Positions 45,970 through 58,577 of a stretch of DNA of 64,000 bases are shown piece by piece (position 1 is the first letter of the stretch; each line of letters begins with the position of its first letter). The position numbers and the translations under genes are program-made. Source of the stretch: Nissolia schottii (taxonomy: Eukaryota > Streptophyta > Magnoliopsida > Fabales > Fabaceae); the NCBI GenBank assembly GCA_003254905.1, contig QANU01028958.1:358894-422893 (forward strand), read 5' to 3'. The notes below the pieces were generated by a model. The model had not been told where the DNA came from. It searched no databases and saw only the letters and a list, made by a program, of their open reading frames with translations.

Positions 45970-48384
45970 ATGGAAACGACGGCGCAGTCTCCACCACCCC
46001 ACTCCGACCCCTTATCGCTGGAAAACGGCGTCGCACTGTCACCCCAAAACCTCCTCCTCCTGGATCCCCAAAATTCCTCCGAAGACCAAGACTCCTCCCT
46101 CCCAAAGGAAACGACACCGGAGCCCGCCGTTTTGGAATCCCCTGACGACTCCTCCTCCCCACTCCCCGACCCGCTCCGAGATCTAACCCAAACCCGCTCC
46201 GACCCGGGACCCGCACCCGGACCGCCACGCAAGCGCCGTCGCCGCAAGAAGTTCTTCACGGAATTAAACGGCGGCGCGTCCATCTCCGCCCGGAACCGCC
46301 GAAACGACGTCGCGAAGGACTGCGACGTCGAAGCCCTAATCGCGATCTCCGTCGGGTTCCCCGTCGACTCCCTCACGGAGGAGGAGATCGAGGCCAACGT
46401 CGTCTCCGCCGTCGGCGGCTCCGAGCAGTCCAACTACATCGTCGTCCGCAACCACATCCTCGCGCGGTGGCGCTCCGACGTCAGCGCGTGGCTCACGCGC
46501 GAACGCGCCCTCCAGTCGATCCGCTCAGAGCACAAGGGCCTGGTCGATTCCGCGTACCGGTTCCTCCTGGAGCACGGGTACATCAACTTCGGCCTAGCGC
46601 CGCCGATCAAGGAGGCGAAGCTGAAACCTTTCTGTGAATTCGAGAGGGAAACGGTGATCGTCGTCGGCGCCGGGCTCGCCGGGTTGGTGGCGGCGAGGCA
46701 ATTGGTGTTTCTAGGGTTCAAAGTTGCGATCTTGGAGGGTAGGACGCGCCCCGGCGGGCGCGTGAAGACGAAGAAGATGAAGGGTGATGGTGTTGAGGCT
46801 GCTGCGGATTTTGGTGGGAGTGTCCTCACTGGAATCAATGGGAACCCCCTTGGGGTTCTTGCAAGGCAATTGGGTTTGCCGCTTCACAAGGTTAGGGACA
46901 TTTGCCCCTTGTATTTGCCTGATGGAAGAGCCGTTGATTCTGATGTTGATTCTAGGGTTGAGGTCTCTTTTAATAAGCTTTTGGAGAGGGTTTGCAAGCT
47001 TAGGCAGGCTATGATTGAGGAGGTTAAGTCAGTTGATGTGCCGTTAGGGACCGCTCTGGAGGCGTTCCGGCGGGTTTGTAATGTCGCGGAGGATAAGGAG
47101 GAGAGGATGCTGTTGAATTGGCATCTGGCAAATTTGGAGTATGCCAATGCTACTCTGATGTCGAATTTGTCTATGGCTTATTGGGATCAGGATGATCCTT
47201 ATGAGATGGGTGGTGATCACTGTTTTATTCCAGGAGGGAACGAGATTTTTGTTCGGGCGCTTGCCGAGGACCTGCCCATTTTCTATGGGAAGACTGTGGA
47301 GTGCATTAGGTATGGATCGGATGGGGTAGCGGTTCATGCTAGCGGACAGGAGTTCCGTGCAGACATGGTTCTTTGCACCGTGCCATTAGGTGTGCTTAAG
47401 AGGGGGTCTCTTGAGTTTGTCCCTGAACTTCCTCAGAGGAAGAAAGATGCAATTCATAGGTTGGGGTTTGGGTTGCTGAACAAGGTTGCAATGCTGTTTC
47501 CATACAATTTCTGGGGTGGGAACATTGATACTTTTGGTCATTTGACTGAGGACTTGAGTATGAGGGGTGAGTTTTTTCTGTTCTATAGCTACTCTTCTGT
47601 GTCAGGAGGCCCTCTACTCATTGCCCTTGTTGCTGGGGAAGCTGCGATTAGGTTTGAGATGATGTCGCCGGTGGAGTCTGTAAGAAGGGTGTTGGACATT
47701 CTGAAGGATATCTTTAACCCAAAGGGGATTGTTGTTCCAGAACCTGTTCAGGCTGCCTGTACTCGGTGGGGGAAAGATCACTTCGCGTATGGATCTTACT
47801 CGTATGTTGCTGTCGGATCTTCCGGAGATGATTATGATATTCTTGCAGAAAGTGTTGGAGATGGGAGAGTGTTCTTTGCCGGAGAGGCGACCAGCAAACA
47901 GTATCCGGCAACAATGCACGGAGCATTTCTTAGTGGAATGAGAGAGGCTGCAAACATTCTGAGAGTAGCAAATAGAAGATCACCAGTTGACAGAACTAAA
48001 AAAACCACACAGGAGAATGATGATTTGAACAAACTATTTGTGAACCCTGACCTTACATTTGGGAGCTTCTCTGCTTTGTTTAATCCAAAGCTGAATGACC
48101 TTGATTCTAGTTCATTACTAAGGGTTAAAATTGGAGGAGCAATCGATGCTGGTGGTCTTTATCTTTATGCCTTAGTTTCGAAGAAACAGGTCATTGAGTT
48201 GAGTCAGGTGGAGGGAGACGAGAACAGGATGATAATGTTACACCGCAATTTTGGGGTGAGTTTGGTTGGGAAGAAGTGTTTTAGTAGTACTGCTGAATCT
48301 CTTATTGCCAACATAAAATTGTCTAGATCCAACCTTAGTGAAGCAGAAAATAGTCTTATTCATCAGATGGAAACTTCTCAGTGA
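45970..48384 (+). CDS. LDL1: Histone H3K4 demethylase, LSD1-like (LDL1)
   Basis: Nuclear FAD-dependent amine oxidase that removes methyl groups from histone H3K4; in Arabidopsis LDL1 acts with FLD and LDL2 in flowering control and gene silencing. Intronless, 804 aa. The order is a Ser/Pro-rich disordered N-terminus, a basic PRKRRRRKK signal (about 86-94), a SWIRM domain (about 125-215, with LTRERALQSIR and LEHGYINFGL), FAD-binding VVGAGLAGLVAARQ (Gly233, 235, 238), the amine oxidase domain with LEGRTRPGGRVKT, the catalytic-type Lys505 in LLNKVAMLF, and the C-terminal FAD motif GRVFFAGEATSKQYPATMHG. The long tower insertion of animal LSD1 is absent, as is usual in plants. The first roughly 650 bp are strikingly GC- and CpG-rich. 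Antisense ORFs across the gene are shadows. Confidence 0.96.
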   Translation: METTAQSPPPHSDPLSLENGVALSPQNLLLLDPQNSSEDQDSSLPKETTPEPAVLESPDDSSSPLPDPLRDLTQTRSDPGPAPGPPRKRRRRKKFFTELNGGASISARNRRNDVAKDCDVEALIAISVGFPVDSLTEEEIEANVVSAVGGSEQSNYIVVRNHILARWRSDVSAWLTRERALQSIRSEHKGLVDSAYRFLLEHGYINFGLAPPIKEAKLKPFCEFERETVIVVGAGLAGLVAARQLVFLGFKVAILEGRTRPGGRVKTKKMKGDGVEAAADFGGSVLTGINGNPLGVLARQLGLPLHKVRDICPLYLPDGRAVDSDVDSRVEVSFNKLLERVCKLRQAMIEEVKSVDVPLGTALEAFRRVCNVAEDKEERMLLNWHLANLEYANATLMSNLSMAYWDQDDPYEMGGDHCFIPGGNEIFVRALAEDLPIFYGKTVECIRYGSDGVAVHASGQEFRADMVLCTVPLGVLKRGSLEFVPELPQRKKDAIHRLGFGLLNKVAMLFPYNFWGGNIDTFGHLTEDLSMRGEFFLFYSYSSVSGGPLLIALVAGEAAIRFEMMSPVESVRRVLDILKDIFNPKGIVVPEPVQAACTRWGKDHFAYGSYSYVAVGSSGDDYDILAESVGDGRVFFAGEATSKQYPATMHGAFLSGMREAANILRVANRRSPVDRTKKTTQENDDLNKLFVNPDLTFGSFSALFNPKLNDLDSSSLLRVKIGGAIDAGGLYLYALVSKKQVIELSQVEGDENRMIMLHRNFGVSLVGKKCFSSTAESLIANIKLSRSNLSEAENSLIHQMETSQ

Positions 48385-49006
48385 GAACAGAACATCCTGT
48401 TAACTGTATCCAACTTATATTTTCTGGTAGTTTAGTTTCTGACCATTTTTCTCTCTCATTGGTGGCCATTTTGAATTTTGCACGTTGATGTTCCATAACG
48501 AGGTGTAAATTATTGCTGCATTAGCTTCTTTAGGATTAAATGACTGTAGAAACCGAGTTATAAGTTAGTCACCTAAATTCCTCGAGAATAGAATTCTGTT
48601 GAAGTCGTCTATACCAAATTAAATGCTTCTTTCTTTTCCTCATAATGTTTTAAGTGTACGTACGTTTATTTAAAAAAGTAGAGTTATATAATTTCGAGAG
48701 TATGTTTTCTACATCTCCTAAGAGCAGCAGCAAATTTCACACCGAAGCGCCAAATATGTTTAAACAAGTTTCAGACTCGTCAAAAAAAAATTTAAGTTCC
48801 AGACAGTACCATTGTTCTAGGCCATCAGGTTGCAAAACGAGTCTCTTTTATATGTACTAAAAAGGAAAAACAAAAACAAAAATACCAAACGATGAGTGTT
48901 TTCTGAAAGCTCCTTTAGAATGATTCCTTTCGCTAGGATACAATTGCCTTTTGAGTGAATCATCGCATGTTACACTCTTGAGTGAACTTAATTCTTGAAA
49001 CATAAA
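48385..49006. other. 3' flank of the demethylase gene
   Basis: 3' untranslated and intergenic sequence. Nothing further recognised; the short ORF at 48654 has no support. Confidence 0.5.
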
Positions 49007-49016
49007 TATATTAAAT

Positions 49017-50221
49017 GGTTAATCTTTTATTTGATTTTTGAAATTTATCATTTTATCCTACTTGATTTTTTAACTTAAAATAATGATAAGTTAGTCTCTA
49101 AACTTAATAAATGCTAGATCTGTTGGTCCCTTCATCTACTAAATCCTTAACGGCTGCTGGTGTCATTTTGATGGTTTAGGGATCAACCTAACCAAAAAAG
49201 TTCAAGCAGTAATTAGCCTATACACCATCGTCACCACTACTTCTTCCACCTTGACTTTGAGGCCACGACTACCATGGCCCCACCTTCAGCTCACCACCAC
49301 CTACACACCCTCATTCTCATCGCCATCACCACTCTTACCCTATTTTCACTACCATCACACACACACACACCCCACCTCCACCATAGCAACCCCCCCCTAA
49401 ATTCCCACCACCAGGAGGGTGGTCATCATTCCCACCACCACCGCACACCATTCTAACCATGGCTGCAGTGGCGAAAGATAACATAAAAGTTAGGGACGAA
49501 CATATAAAGGAGACTTTAGGCAATGCTTCTTAAGTGTTGCCTTTAGAAAAAAATTGTACCTATATAGGTAATAACATCCTTAAATGATCATTGGCAACAT
49601 TTCTAAAACTACTGGCAATGATCTGAAAATTTAGGCAACACTATTTAAGTGTTGCTTGCAGACAAATTTAGTAACCAAATAAACCTGTTGAAGCTTTGCT
49701 AACAATTTGGAATTTTAGGCAACGCTTTGTAAGTGTTGCCTTTTGAAAAGTGTGTTTTGTAGGCAGCTACCCCCCATGCTCCTTCTAAGTTCTTCTGCTA
49801 AGTGGCTGCTCTTCTGATAGTGGTAGTGGGAATAAGGGGTGTTGTAGTGGTGGATGTGGGGGGTGTGGTGGTGGTAATGAGAATGGGGTATTCGTGGTGA
49901 TGGTGATGGTGATGATGATAGGCTCAAAGTCAAGGTGGAGGAAGTGGTGGTGGTGGGGGGTGTAGGGACTAAGTAGTCCCTGAACATTTTTGGTCAAGTT
50001 AGTCCTCAGACCATTAAAACAATGTCGTTTTGGGACTGACTATAAGAGAGGAGAGCGAAAACGCGCTGTTAACAAACATGTTAGCAGTCATTAGGGGTCT
50101 TGGTAGATGGAAGGGCCAACGAGTCTAATGTTTACAAAGTTCAGGGGCTGGCGTGTCTTTATAAAATTCTAGGTATCAAGTAGGACAAATGTACAAAGTT
50201 CAAGAATCAAAGGTATTAACC
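49017..50221. mobile_element. Mutator-like foldback element
   Basis: It starts GGTTAATCTTTTATTTGATT and ends AATCAAAGGTATTAACC, with inverted arms recognisable over about 400 bp per side (49017-49440 and 49800-50221). Both arms pass through TTGACTTTGAGGC-type and CACCACCACC-type sequence. It is flanked by TATATTAAAT (49007-49016) and TATATCAAAT (50222-50231), a 10-bp duplication with one mismatch, near the 9-10 bp expected for Mutator elements. It is 1205 bp with no transposase. His/Pro-rich ORFs in the arms come from the CCACCA repeat. Confidence 0.75.
49510..49745. repeat. Three copies of a GGCAAC...GTTGCC palindrome inside the foldback element
   Basis: Copies near 49515 (TTAGGCAATGCTTCTTAAGT then GTTGCC), 49631 and 49717 share the form TTAGGCAACRCT-nnnn-AAGTGTTGCC. 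Each is itself an imperfect palindrome. They resemble subterminal repeats of another DNA transposon inserted between the arms. Confidence 0.75.
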
Positions 50222-50231
50222 TATATCAAAT

Positions 50232-51414
50232 TAATCTTTTAAATACATTTTACCAGTTTCAAATTTTTATTTTTCAACTCGATCATCCAAACACTCAACC
50301 TGACCACTCGATAAATTATTTATTTTTAATCTTTTAAAGTTTTATACTAGTTTGTATTTTTGAGTGGATCATTGTAATAATTCTCGGTTTTGGTGGTTCC
50401 CTTAAATTGTAGGGACTAATTAATCTCCTCCTTTTTTTTACCTAAAGGTTTTCTTTAATGGGTTTTTAGGGATCTTTTAATGAGATTTGAACTTTGTACC
50501 TCAGACATGCGTAGTCTTAAGTTTGTCTAAATTTGCTTGTCCTTTGAGTTAAGCCATCAGTTATATATCGCAGAAAAAAAAAGTAACAAAGATAAAAACC
50601 TTTAAACAATGCAATGCATTATTTTCTACTGCAACTCGATGACTCAAACCAAACCAACATGTTCTTGATTAGATCAGTTTGGTTTGAATTTGACAAAAAA
50701 AAATTAAAAATCAAATAACCCAATTAAATTTTACAGTGAACAAAATTATGACACTTCAACTACTTGTAAAGTCACGTAGATGATAAGATTTTTTATTTTT
50801 TAGGAGACGATAATATGATAAAATTTAATTGAATTACAGTATAAAAAGAAAGATTAAACCTTCAATGTATAACAAGTGCAGAACAATTATACTTAGAAGA
50901 TGATAATCTATGATGATTAACCGTCTCATATAATTGTTGCCAAATAACAATTACTCTCTTTTCTTAAGGTAAACTATACAAACACAAGAATGCTAACAGC
51001 AAGCACAGCTACCATGTTTGCGCTTTCATTTTTGGTTACATCCATGTTTATACTTGATTTCCTTAATCGCTGTCTTTCAAAAAATTTGCATGAATATCTC
51101 TAAGAACGCAAAGAAGCATATAAACAAATTCAGAATATATTAATGGTATTGGTATATCATAAAAAATCATTCAACATGTTCACATTCTAATGTAATGACG
51201 TGATAGAATTAGGGATAGTATGTCAAAACCCATCTCACTTCTGGACTATGTTCATCACTACAAAGAACCTGGTAGTATTGATATCAGATACAACAAACGA
51301 AAAGAAGGATCTCAACAACAGAGAGGTGATACAAAGGAATGCGGAAGCTGGCGATGAAGAAATTGGAAAAAAAAACCTATAAGAAAATTAACTAGAGACA
51401 ATATGCAGATTGAT
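50232..51414. other. Intergenic 3' of the PP2A scaffold gene
   Basis: AT-rich. No gene recognised. The short ORF at 51200 on the + strand overlaps the presumed 3' untranslated region of the minus-strand gene and has no support. Confidence 0.5.
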
Positions 51415-54400
51415 CTAGCTGGACATCTTGACTTGGTCACTAGATTGTAGCGCTTGAGAGGCAAAAAACCTAACATCAACATCTGGATCCTCACTGAGCT
51501 CAACCAAACAGGGACGGATGGTCTTCTCAACATCCTTCATTGTTCAAATGGCATGTTGTTACCATAAATAAAATGAATTTTGCATAACACTAATGCTATT
51601 CATATCATTTCTAACCATGTACCAAAAACAAAAATGAAAAATGTACCAAAAAAATATAATTCCTTACCACCATGAGGATGATAAAAAACCAACAAAAGCC
51701 TGGTGAGAAGTATTGGGACAAGGTTTTCCAAGTGATAACATTACCAACGGTTAAGTTAAGCTAATTCAGTAAACAAGAAGTTCGATTTTTTAAGAGGAGA
51801 ATTATAAAGTTAAAAATAAACAATTCAAAGTGGCTTAAATGGAATTACGATTCACAACAGTCAAGATCTCTATATTCCTCAACCAAATTAATGTTAAAAC
51901 TTACTTAAATAATTTTCAAGATATAAGTTTCATAGTTTTTTCTCGAAGCATATAAGAGGAGCAACTGTGAGAAATGCATTAAAGATGAAAACTTAAATGG
52001 GCCACGGGCTACTTACAGACTCATCAACAATTGGAATGAGAGACTGCAACACTTTAGCAACATTGAATTTGATATTGGGTACCCTGCAAGACATGCTATG
52101 AGCACTGGTTTGGATAAAAGACACGAATCAGGAGTGAGGATTCAGCAATTCTACCTATCTTTTGATGCATTAATGACCAGAGGCAGCAGTTTTGAAGAAG
52201 TGATTTCTGAGCCCAGGACAGGTGCTAGCAGTGAAATAGCATGTAGAATTGTCATACGGTACAGATAGTGTGGATCATTAACCATGTCCAAAACCTGTAA
52301 ATGATCATAATAATCTTTAGATTTATAACGAATACCACAACCATATTCAATAAAAGCATTCAGAATGTGTAGTTAAGTGCAAGTGTCTACTGCACACAAA
52401 TTTCACAGCAGTTTCTTCAAAGAGGTAGGATTTTCCCTCAAGTACCATAGTCCAGAGCTATTATTCTTTATAAATAATATGAAGAGTACAAAAGCCAACA
52501 TAATTCCCAAATTGGATCAGCTGTGTCACAAGAAATTAAGCCACACTAGGAAGGGAGCATATGTTCAATCTCTGTTGGTGAAACTATATAATTCTGGGTC
52601 CCAATTCTACCGTCAACGACAACACTCATGTTTCCCATACAATAAAACCATTTATGCATGAAACGAGACCTTACAAGTTGAGTCAACATTTTCAAAACAT
52701 TGTTTTAGAGGATGCTCTATGATATCCTAGGTATTTAAATCTGTTTATGCATTTTAAGGTGCAATATACTGCTGGTGTATATTAAGAAACCAAATATATC
52801 TGCTAAAAACCTGGGGAATAATGTGCTGCATTGCCCACTCTGGTCCAAATTCTTCTGCTAAGCGTTTTACATTATTAGCAGCTGCATCACGGATTGAGTA
52901 TACCTACAACCATAACCAATGCAGTCAAGACAGTCAATATGATATAGTTACACTAAATAACAATAAGCAACAAAGATTGCAAGCTTTCTGACAAGAAATT
53001 GAAACTTGTTTAATAACTGACTCAGTCAACGGAGGATACTACTTAAATCTTTCATCAAATGCAAGACCTGACATTTTCTTTCTAGTCCTTTTCCAGACTA
53101 AGTCACCAATAAAAGTGCAAAATGCATACTAAAACAGAAAATAACTGCCTTGTGAAAACTCTTTCATTTCAACTTGGTCTTTGGCCCTCTAAACTATGAC
53201 CTGTGAAAACATTTCATTTCAACTTGTTCTATGGCCCTCTAAAACTATGACCTATTAAACCAGATTTGTTTCTCTTTCCATTTAGTTCTTTTCCAGCATG
53301 AGAAATTAGCCAAAGAGCCACATTTTCAAATGCATATCACAAACAAGTAGCATAGGGAATCCAAATACTAAGGCATCACAGTAAAAGTAAAAAATAAAAA
53401 TGGCATGGAAGATGGTAGGTTACAAGAAGTATATTACTCAATTCCGGTACCCAATAAAATGGGCATACTTTAGATTATACAATTAATCGTAACAGCTTTA
53501 GCATCTGAATCATTCATAATTTTCATTGAAATAGATTTGAGAGAACTAGAACTAATTTGAACATAATTTTATTTGCTTCACAGACCTTGTCCTTTAGCCA
53601 TTGCATGCATAGAGCTCCAAGCTTATCATCAAAAAAACCTACACCCAGCTGACTTGCTAGTAAAGGTATATATTCTATGATCGCTAGTCGAACTCTCCAG
53701 TGCCGATCCTCAGCAAGCTCAACAATAGCTGGTAACAGGGACTGTGATAACAGATCAATACCAATAACCTGCATTGACCACGTACATTACAAAACTTCAA
53801 CAGAGGGAATATATGAAAAGCAACAATGTTTGGAATGTACATTGTGATTATGAAAGAACATTCAATTTTAAGCCTCAAACCTGGTTCACTTGATCAAGCT
53901 TGCTGATAATGTTTAGTCTGACATCAGGAAACTCATCTTTTAAAAGAGAAAGGAAAATAGGGAGAAGTTGCTCAATTGTTGCATCCTGCAACCACCGCAA
54001 AAATACAGTAAAATCAAGAAGAGACACATCATCTCTTTTTAAACAAGAAACGAATTAAATTAGAAGGGGGCAGTTAAAAGAATTAAAGGAATGAAAGACA
54101 CAGGACCATAGGAAAACAGAGAACAGAAAGTAGGGTGTACTTATTTAGGAGCTGGAAAATGGGAAAGTGAAGAAAATTGGGAGGAGTCTGAGAATAGTGA
54201 GATACTGAAATGAAAATTGGAGTAAAATAGATACATTTTATTTAATGTGCTAATTTTATGTTGCTAAAACTTAAGTGCTTAGATAAAGATTCATACCTTC
54301 CCTAAAACTGGTGCCATTCCCATTATAACTGAAGCCAATGCAGAGCGGACATGTTGAGATGAATCTGTCGATAACTCCTACAGTAGGAAAACTTGAAAAG

Positions 54401-57400
54401 TCATAAACATCTTCAAACATTAACTGAGTAAGTATCACTCTACCCTATAAGAATCTTAAGTTTTTTCCCTCTCTTTTTTTTTGTGAGAATGTGTACCTTG
54501 ACACAAGGTAGAATATGCTGAATGGCAAGTTCAGGACTTAATATACGGGAAAATTTAGTCACTTTCCCAGCAGCAGCAATACGTACTTCAGCCTCATTGT
54601 CGCGCAGTAACCGAACATATGCAGGAACTAATTCTGACCTAAAAATGCATTACCACCATTATAAACAGTCAATTTGAATCTGGGAAACATAGACATTAGA
54701 AAATGACATTGACCATGAAGAAATTAACATGCAGTGCCAGTTACAACTTTAATAGATTCAATCATGAAGCATACGACTCTTTTTAATGGGTCAAGAATGA
54801 TATGGATTAATATCAACTTAACCAGATCTTCAGATAGCCCACTGGGAAATAGCAAGGAAAAATCATGACAACCAACCAATTATTCAGCAGGTAAGAAGCA
54901 TTACCTGGTGGGGTCAGGGCCAACTGCTTCGCATAGCTCATATAGTTGATTTGCAACCATGTAACGTACACGCCATGACTTATCCTGGTCAAGAAGTAAT
55001 TCAACTATGTAAAAAAACATGTAGAAGCTCATTTTGGGAACAGCATAAGCCAGCAAAAACAAACACACATTATTTATTTATTGGTACTAAGAATACACAC
55101 AGATTTATTCAAAATGAGAATAGAATGGGTATGAACATGAAAAGCATGCAGAGAAACCAACTAAGTAGAACCAAAAGTTTTATCTTTATCCACCTTCCAC
55201 AGACCTGCCTCCCAGGTTTAAACTCATTCAACTGTCAAATAACTCCAGACATAGAGGCTACTCATAATTCAAATAGAAAAGTCACTGAACTGATAAATGC
55301 CTCCTGATGCAGTGGTTACTCATAAGTCAACTAGAAAACTCATTCAACTGTCAATTATTCCCGTTGCAGTAGTGTCAGGAGTGTTGACATCCAAACATTA
55401 TCAAGTAGGTTTATCCCATTCTTCCTAACAACAATGTATGTGATTTTAGTGCATATATGAAGACAAACTACAAAATTTATCACTCACCAAAATTTTTACT
55501 TATACAAATGTATGTTTCAAATAACAATAAGCCACCCAAAACCATGTGCAAAATACATAATTATGAAGGGTAAATAAAGAATCATCTGACATATATAAGA
55601 CCGCCTAAAAGAAACATTTTGCATTTCAACTGTTCCCAAGTTCAAACCTTCTATCCATGCATTCTTTATATTAGAAGAGAGAAATCTTGAGTTAATACAA
55701 GTTCTATACATGCATTCTTCAATTTGAAAAAAAACAAATAGATAACTGTCCAAAATTATGCTTGAAGAGCAAAGTATTTTACACAGTGCTATATATGATG
55801 GAGGGCAGTAAGCAAACATGGGCTCATCCTAAGGATATTCACATATCATAGTTAACTAAGATCAAGCCCAAATGCTGCAGAGTGCAGACAAGACGTCCCC
55901 TCATTGTATTTGGCCCAAAATGACTATTGCATAAAGATATATCACCAAGTGTATGTTCGTGTGGAAAGTTGATTTTAGATACATGATTAAACACAGACAA
56001 GGGACTTGAAAGACATGGAGTTCAACCATGGACCTCTTATAATAGTTGACATTTGACAAAAAAACTTCTTTTTTCCTTCCATTAAGTAAAATGTCAGTAA
56101 ATCAACAAGACAAAGGGCACAAACTACAAATTGCAAATCTTCCCACTAAATATTATTAATTCTCAAAATACCTGAGAGAAATTGACTATGACAGGAAGAA
56201 TATGTGCCACACAATCTTGAGGCTCCAACAATTTCCCAAGAGCTGCACAACCCTCAACGGCAAGTAGCCGAACTGAATCTTGATCTGCAAGAACGAGGGT
56301 GGATAACTAAAACCAGAGTATAATAATACTACTTAATATATGAACATGATAACGTCAAATTTCTGAAGCAGTAAAACTGTACCCTGAACTACATATAATT
56401 AGAAATATACTTTTTATGATTTATCTAACAGATCAATGATGGGGTGGTGGAATTAGTCATATATTAACTTCACATACCATCCTGTGTAAGCTCCTCAAAC
56501 ACGGACATGATGTCGGTCTTCAAGTGAGCAGCTTCAACAGTAGCAGCAAACTTTCCAAGGTTTGTTGCAGCAGATCTCCTAACCATGGGCATATCATCTT
56601 GGCAGAGCTGACCATATATGGCCCTCAGTTCAGTTTTCAATGCCTCCGGTGCACTAGGGTAAGCAATATGAAACAGGCCACATGAAGAAACCCGTGCCGT
56701 GAACCACTCACCAGCAGCCAAGCGCTACACATTGAATATGAGAAAAAGTGAAGCAATAAATGCACTGCTTTTCTACCAAGAGGTCCTAAATTCTAAACAA
56801 ACTTGGCTCCTCTAAAGTACACCCTGCACATTATAGCTGTTGATGAGAAAATCAAAGGGAACAATTAGTGCACATTATAATCTCTTTTGCAGGTGCGTGT
56901 ATCTTACAAAATTCTAAGGGTATGTTTGTTTTAAATTCTTCCTAACGGATAAAGAATTTTAACCAAACAATCACTGAAACCACAACAGCTACAATTGCGT
57001 ACTTTTACTTCCTAAGTTGCATAGTCCACTAAAGGAGCCAAATTCTAAACTCGTTGTAAACTACATCATGAAGGAAATGCATTGACAACTATGCACTAGT
57101 TACTACCTTAACTAAGGGAATGAAGTGATCAACCAAGTCTTGTTCCCTCATTTGAGCACCGATCCTACACAGAGACTCCACTGATTTGTCCCTAACACAA
57201 GTTTCCTCGACGGTGCATAGGGTTTCCAGAGGGGGCAACAGCACATAGGCGTACTCCACACCACCAACGTAGGCCACGAAGACCCCTAGCTCCTCGGCCA
57301 TGGCGAGGAGGACCTCGTCATCGTCGTCGTTGTTCTCGCTGAGGAACGGGATCAGCTCCTTCCTCGTCCTCTCCTCCCCGAGAGCGCGCGCGATCGTGGG

Positions 57401-57499
57401 GAGCCTCCGGATCGAGTTCAGCCTCAGCTGAATGTCCTCGTTTTTCAGCTCGTCGATCAGAACTGCGATTGGATACAGAGGTTGATCCACCATAGCCAT
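51415..57499 (-). CDS. PP2AA: Protein phosphatase 2A, 65-kDa scaffold subunit A
   Basis: Scaffold of the PP2A heterotrimer, holding the catalytic C and regulatory B subunits; the Arabidopsis homologue RCN1 affects auxin transport and hormone signalling. Minus-strand exons: 57499-57107, 56724-56478, 56284-56172, 54984-54905, 54638-54497, 54377-54297, 53985-53881, 53768-53586, 52903-52811, 52294-52155, 52083-52017 and 51534-51415. Every junction is GT-AG and the joined frame is 587 aa without stops. HEAT repeats run along the whole length. Landmarks are [20 protein letters not shown] near the N-terminus, [60 protein letters not shown] and [15 protein letters not shown] near the C-terminus. The start is the ATG of MAMVDQ at 57499. 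An AG near 57533 after a T-run may mark a leader intron. Confidence 0.96.
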
Positions 57500-58572
57500 C
57501 TTCGTTAGGTTTTGGATCCTCGAAGAAGCTGAAAAAATCACAAACCGATAAATCTGTGATTTTCGATCGATTCTCCAAAAAAAGAATGTCGGAATCTAAA
57601 ATCCGGTTCTTGATCTGAACCAACGGCGCGTAGTTCAAGCGAGAATTTCAGAGAAAAACAATTCAGTAGAGAAAATAAAATTAAAAAGAAAAAAAAAGAA
57701 ACGGAAAAAGAAGAAAATGTGTTGCTGCGAAGGGAGAGAATAAGAGGAAAGAGAAGTGTTGAACCTTAGGATTGTTTTGGTAGGAGGTCAAGATTACTTG
57801 GGAGAGCGGAGAGAAATGAGGATGCGAAAGGGATCTGCCGTTTGGGAAGAGAGAAAATGGGGGGTTTTCTTTATAATTTTCCCTGGAAAATCACCATTTC
57901 GAGGGTATAACTGCTTTCTTTGTATTGTTCATCATTGGCCGGAAATTTTCAAATCGAGATTGACCCGTAACTATTGTACCCGACCCCTTTTTTTTTTGTA
58001 AGACTTCAATAAGTTTTCAGTCTCTACGGCAGCATTTGGTTGATGGACCGAAAATGAGGACAGAGACACGGACAGATAAAATTCTTGCATATTTTTTTTG
58101 TTGAAGTTGGACATGGGAGACCCAAAGTTTAGGCTTGGCAGGACATAGAATTGGGTTTGGTGGAACATGAATTTTTTCTGCCTCTAACCCTGTGTCTTGT
58201 ACTTTTAACCAAACCTTGCCTAATAAATTGCAAAGTTTGGCTTTTGCGTTTAATAAAAAAAATTTAGTTTTAGCTCCTAATAATTTTTTTTTATTTGTCG
58301 GCCCTATTATCAGCTTTATCTGTTAAGTGTTGACGTAGCTGACAAAAGTCAAAATCAACTCTACTTATGTGAGACTCCAATTATTTGCATTGCATAAAAA
58401 ATTGTTGAAATAATTTTTTAATCTCAATTAAATTGTAAATTTTGGTTTCCTTCCTTAATTAATCGCAAATTTTGGTTTTAGCCCCTTATAATTTTTATTT
58501 TTTTTTTGCTCTACCGTTAGCTTGATCCGCTAATTGCTAATGTGACAGTTAACTTGACATTTCAAATCCATG
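57500..58572. other. Promoter and leader side of the PP2A gene; old repeat copies at 58210-58560
   Basis: The first 250 bp are purine-rich leader or promoter for the minus-strand gene. At about 58225-58340 and 58430-58545 the same theme (AAATTTTGGTTTTAGCYCCT-like, then a T-run, then a CTACCGTTAGCTTGATCYGYTAA-like stretch) appears twice, diverged. It resembles Mutator-like terminal sequence. Confidence 0.45.
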
Positions 58573-58577
58573 TGGCT

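Noticed and set aside
45807..47147. Long antisense ORFs over the demethylase gene (for example 208 aa at 45807-46433)
   Set aside because: GC-rich coding DNA leaves the opposite strand open. The + frame has full SWIRM and amine oxidase motifs.
49274..49456. His/Pro-rich 60-aa ORF, with similar ones on the other strand at 49715-49997
   Set aside because: They arise from the CCACCA tract in the arms of the foldback element. There is no start context, no domain, and mirrored copies exist in both arms.
57756..58001. 81-aa ORF upstream of the PP2A gene
   Set aside because: Overlaps its promoter on the opposite strand, has no motif, and has no support as a gene.
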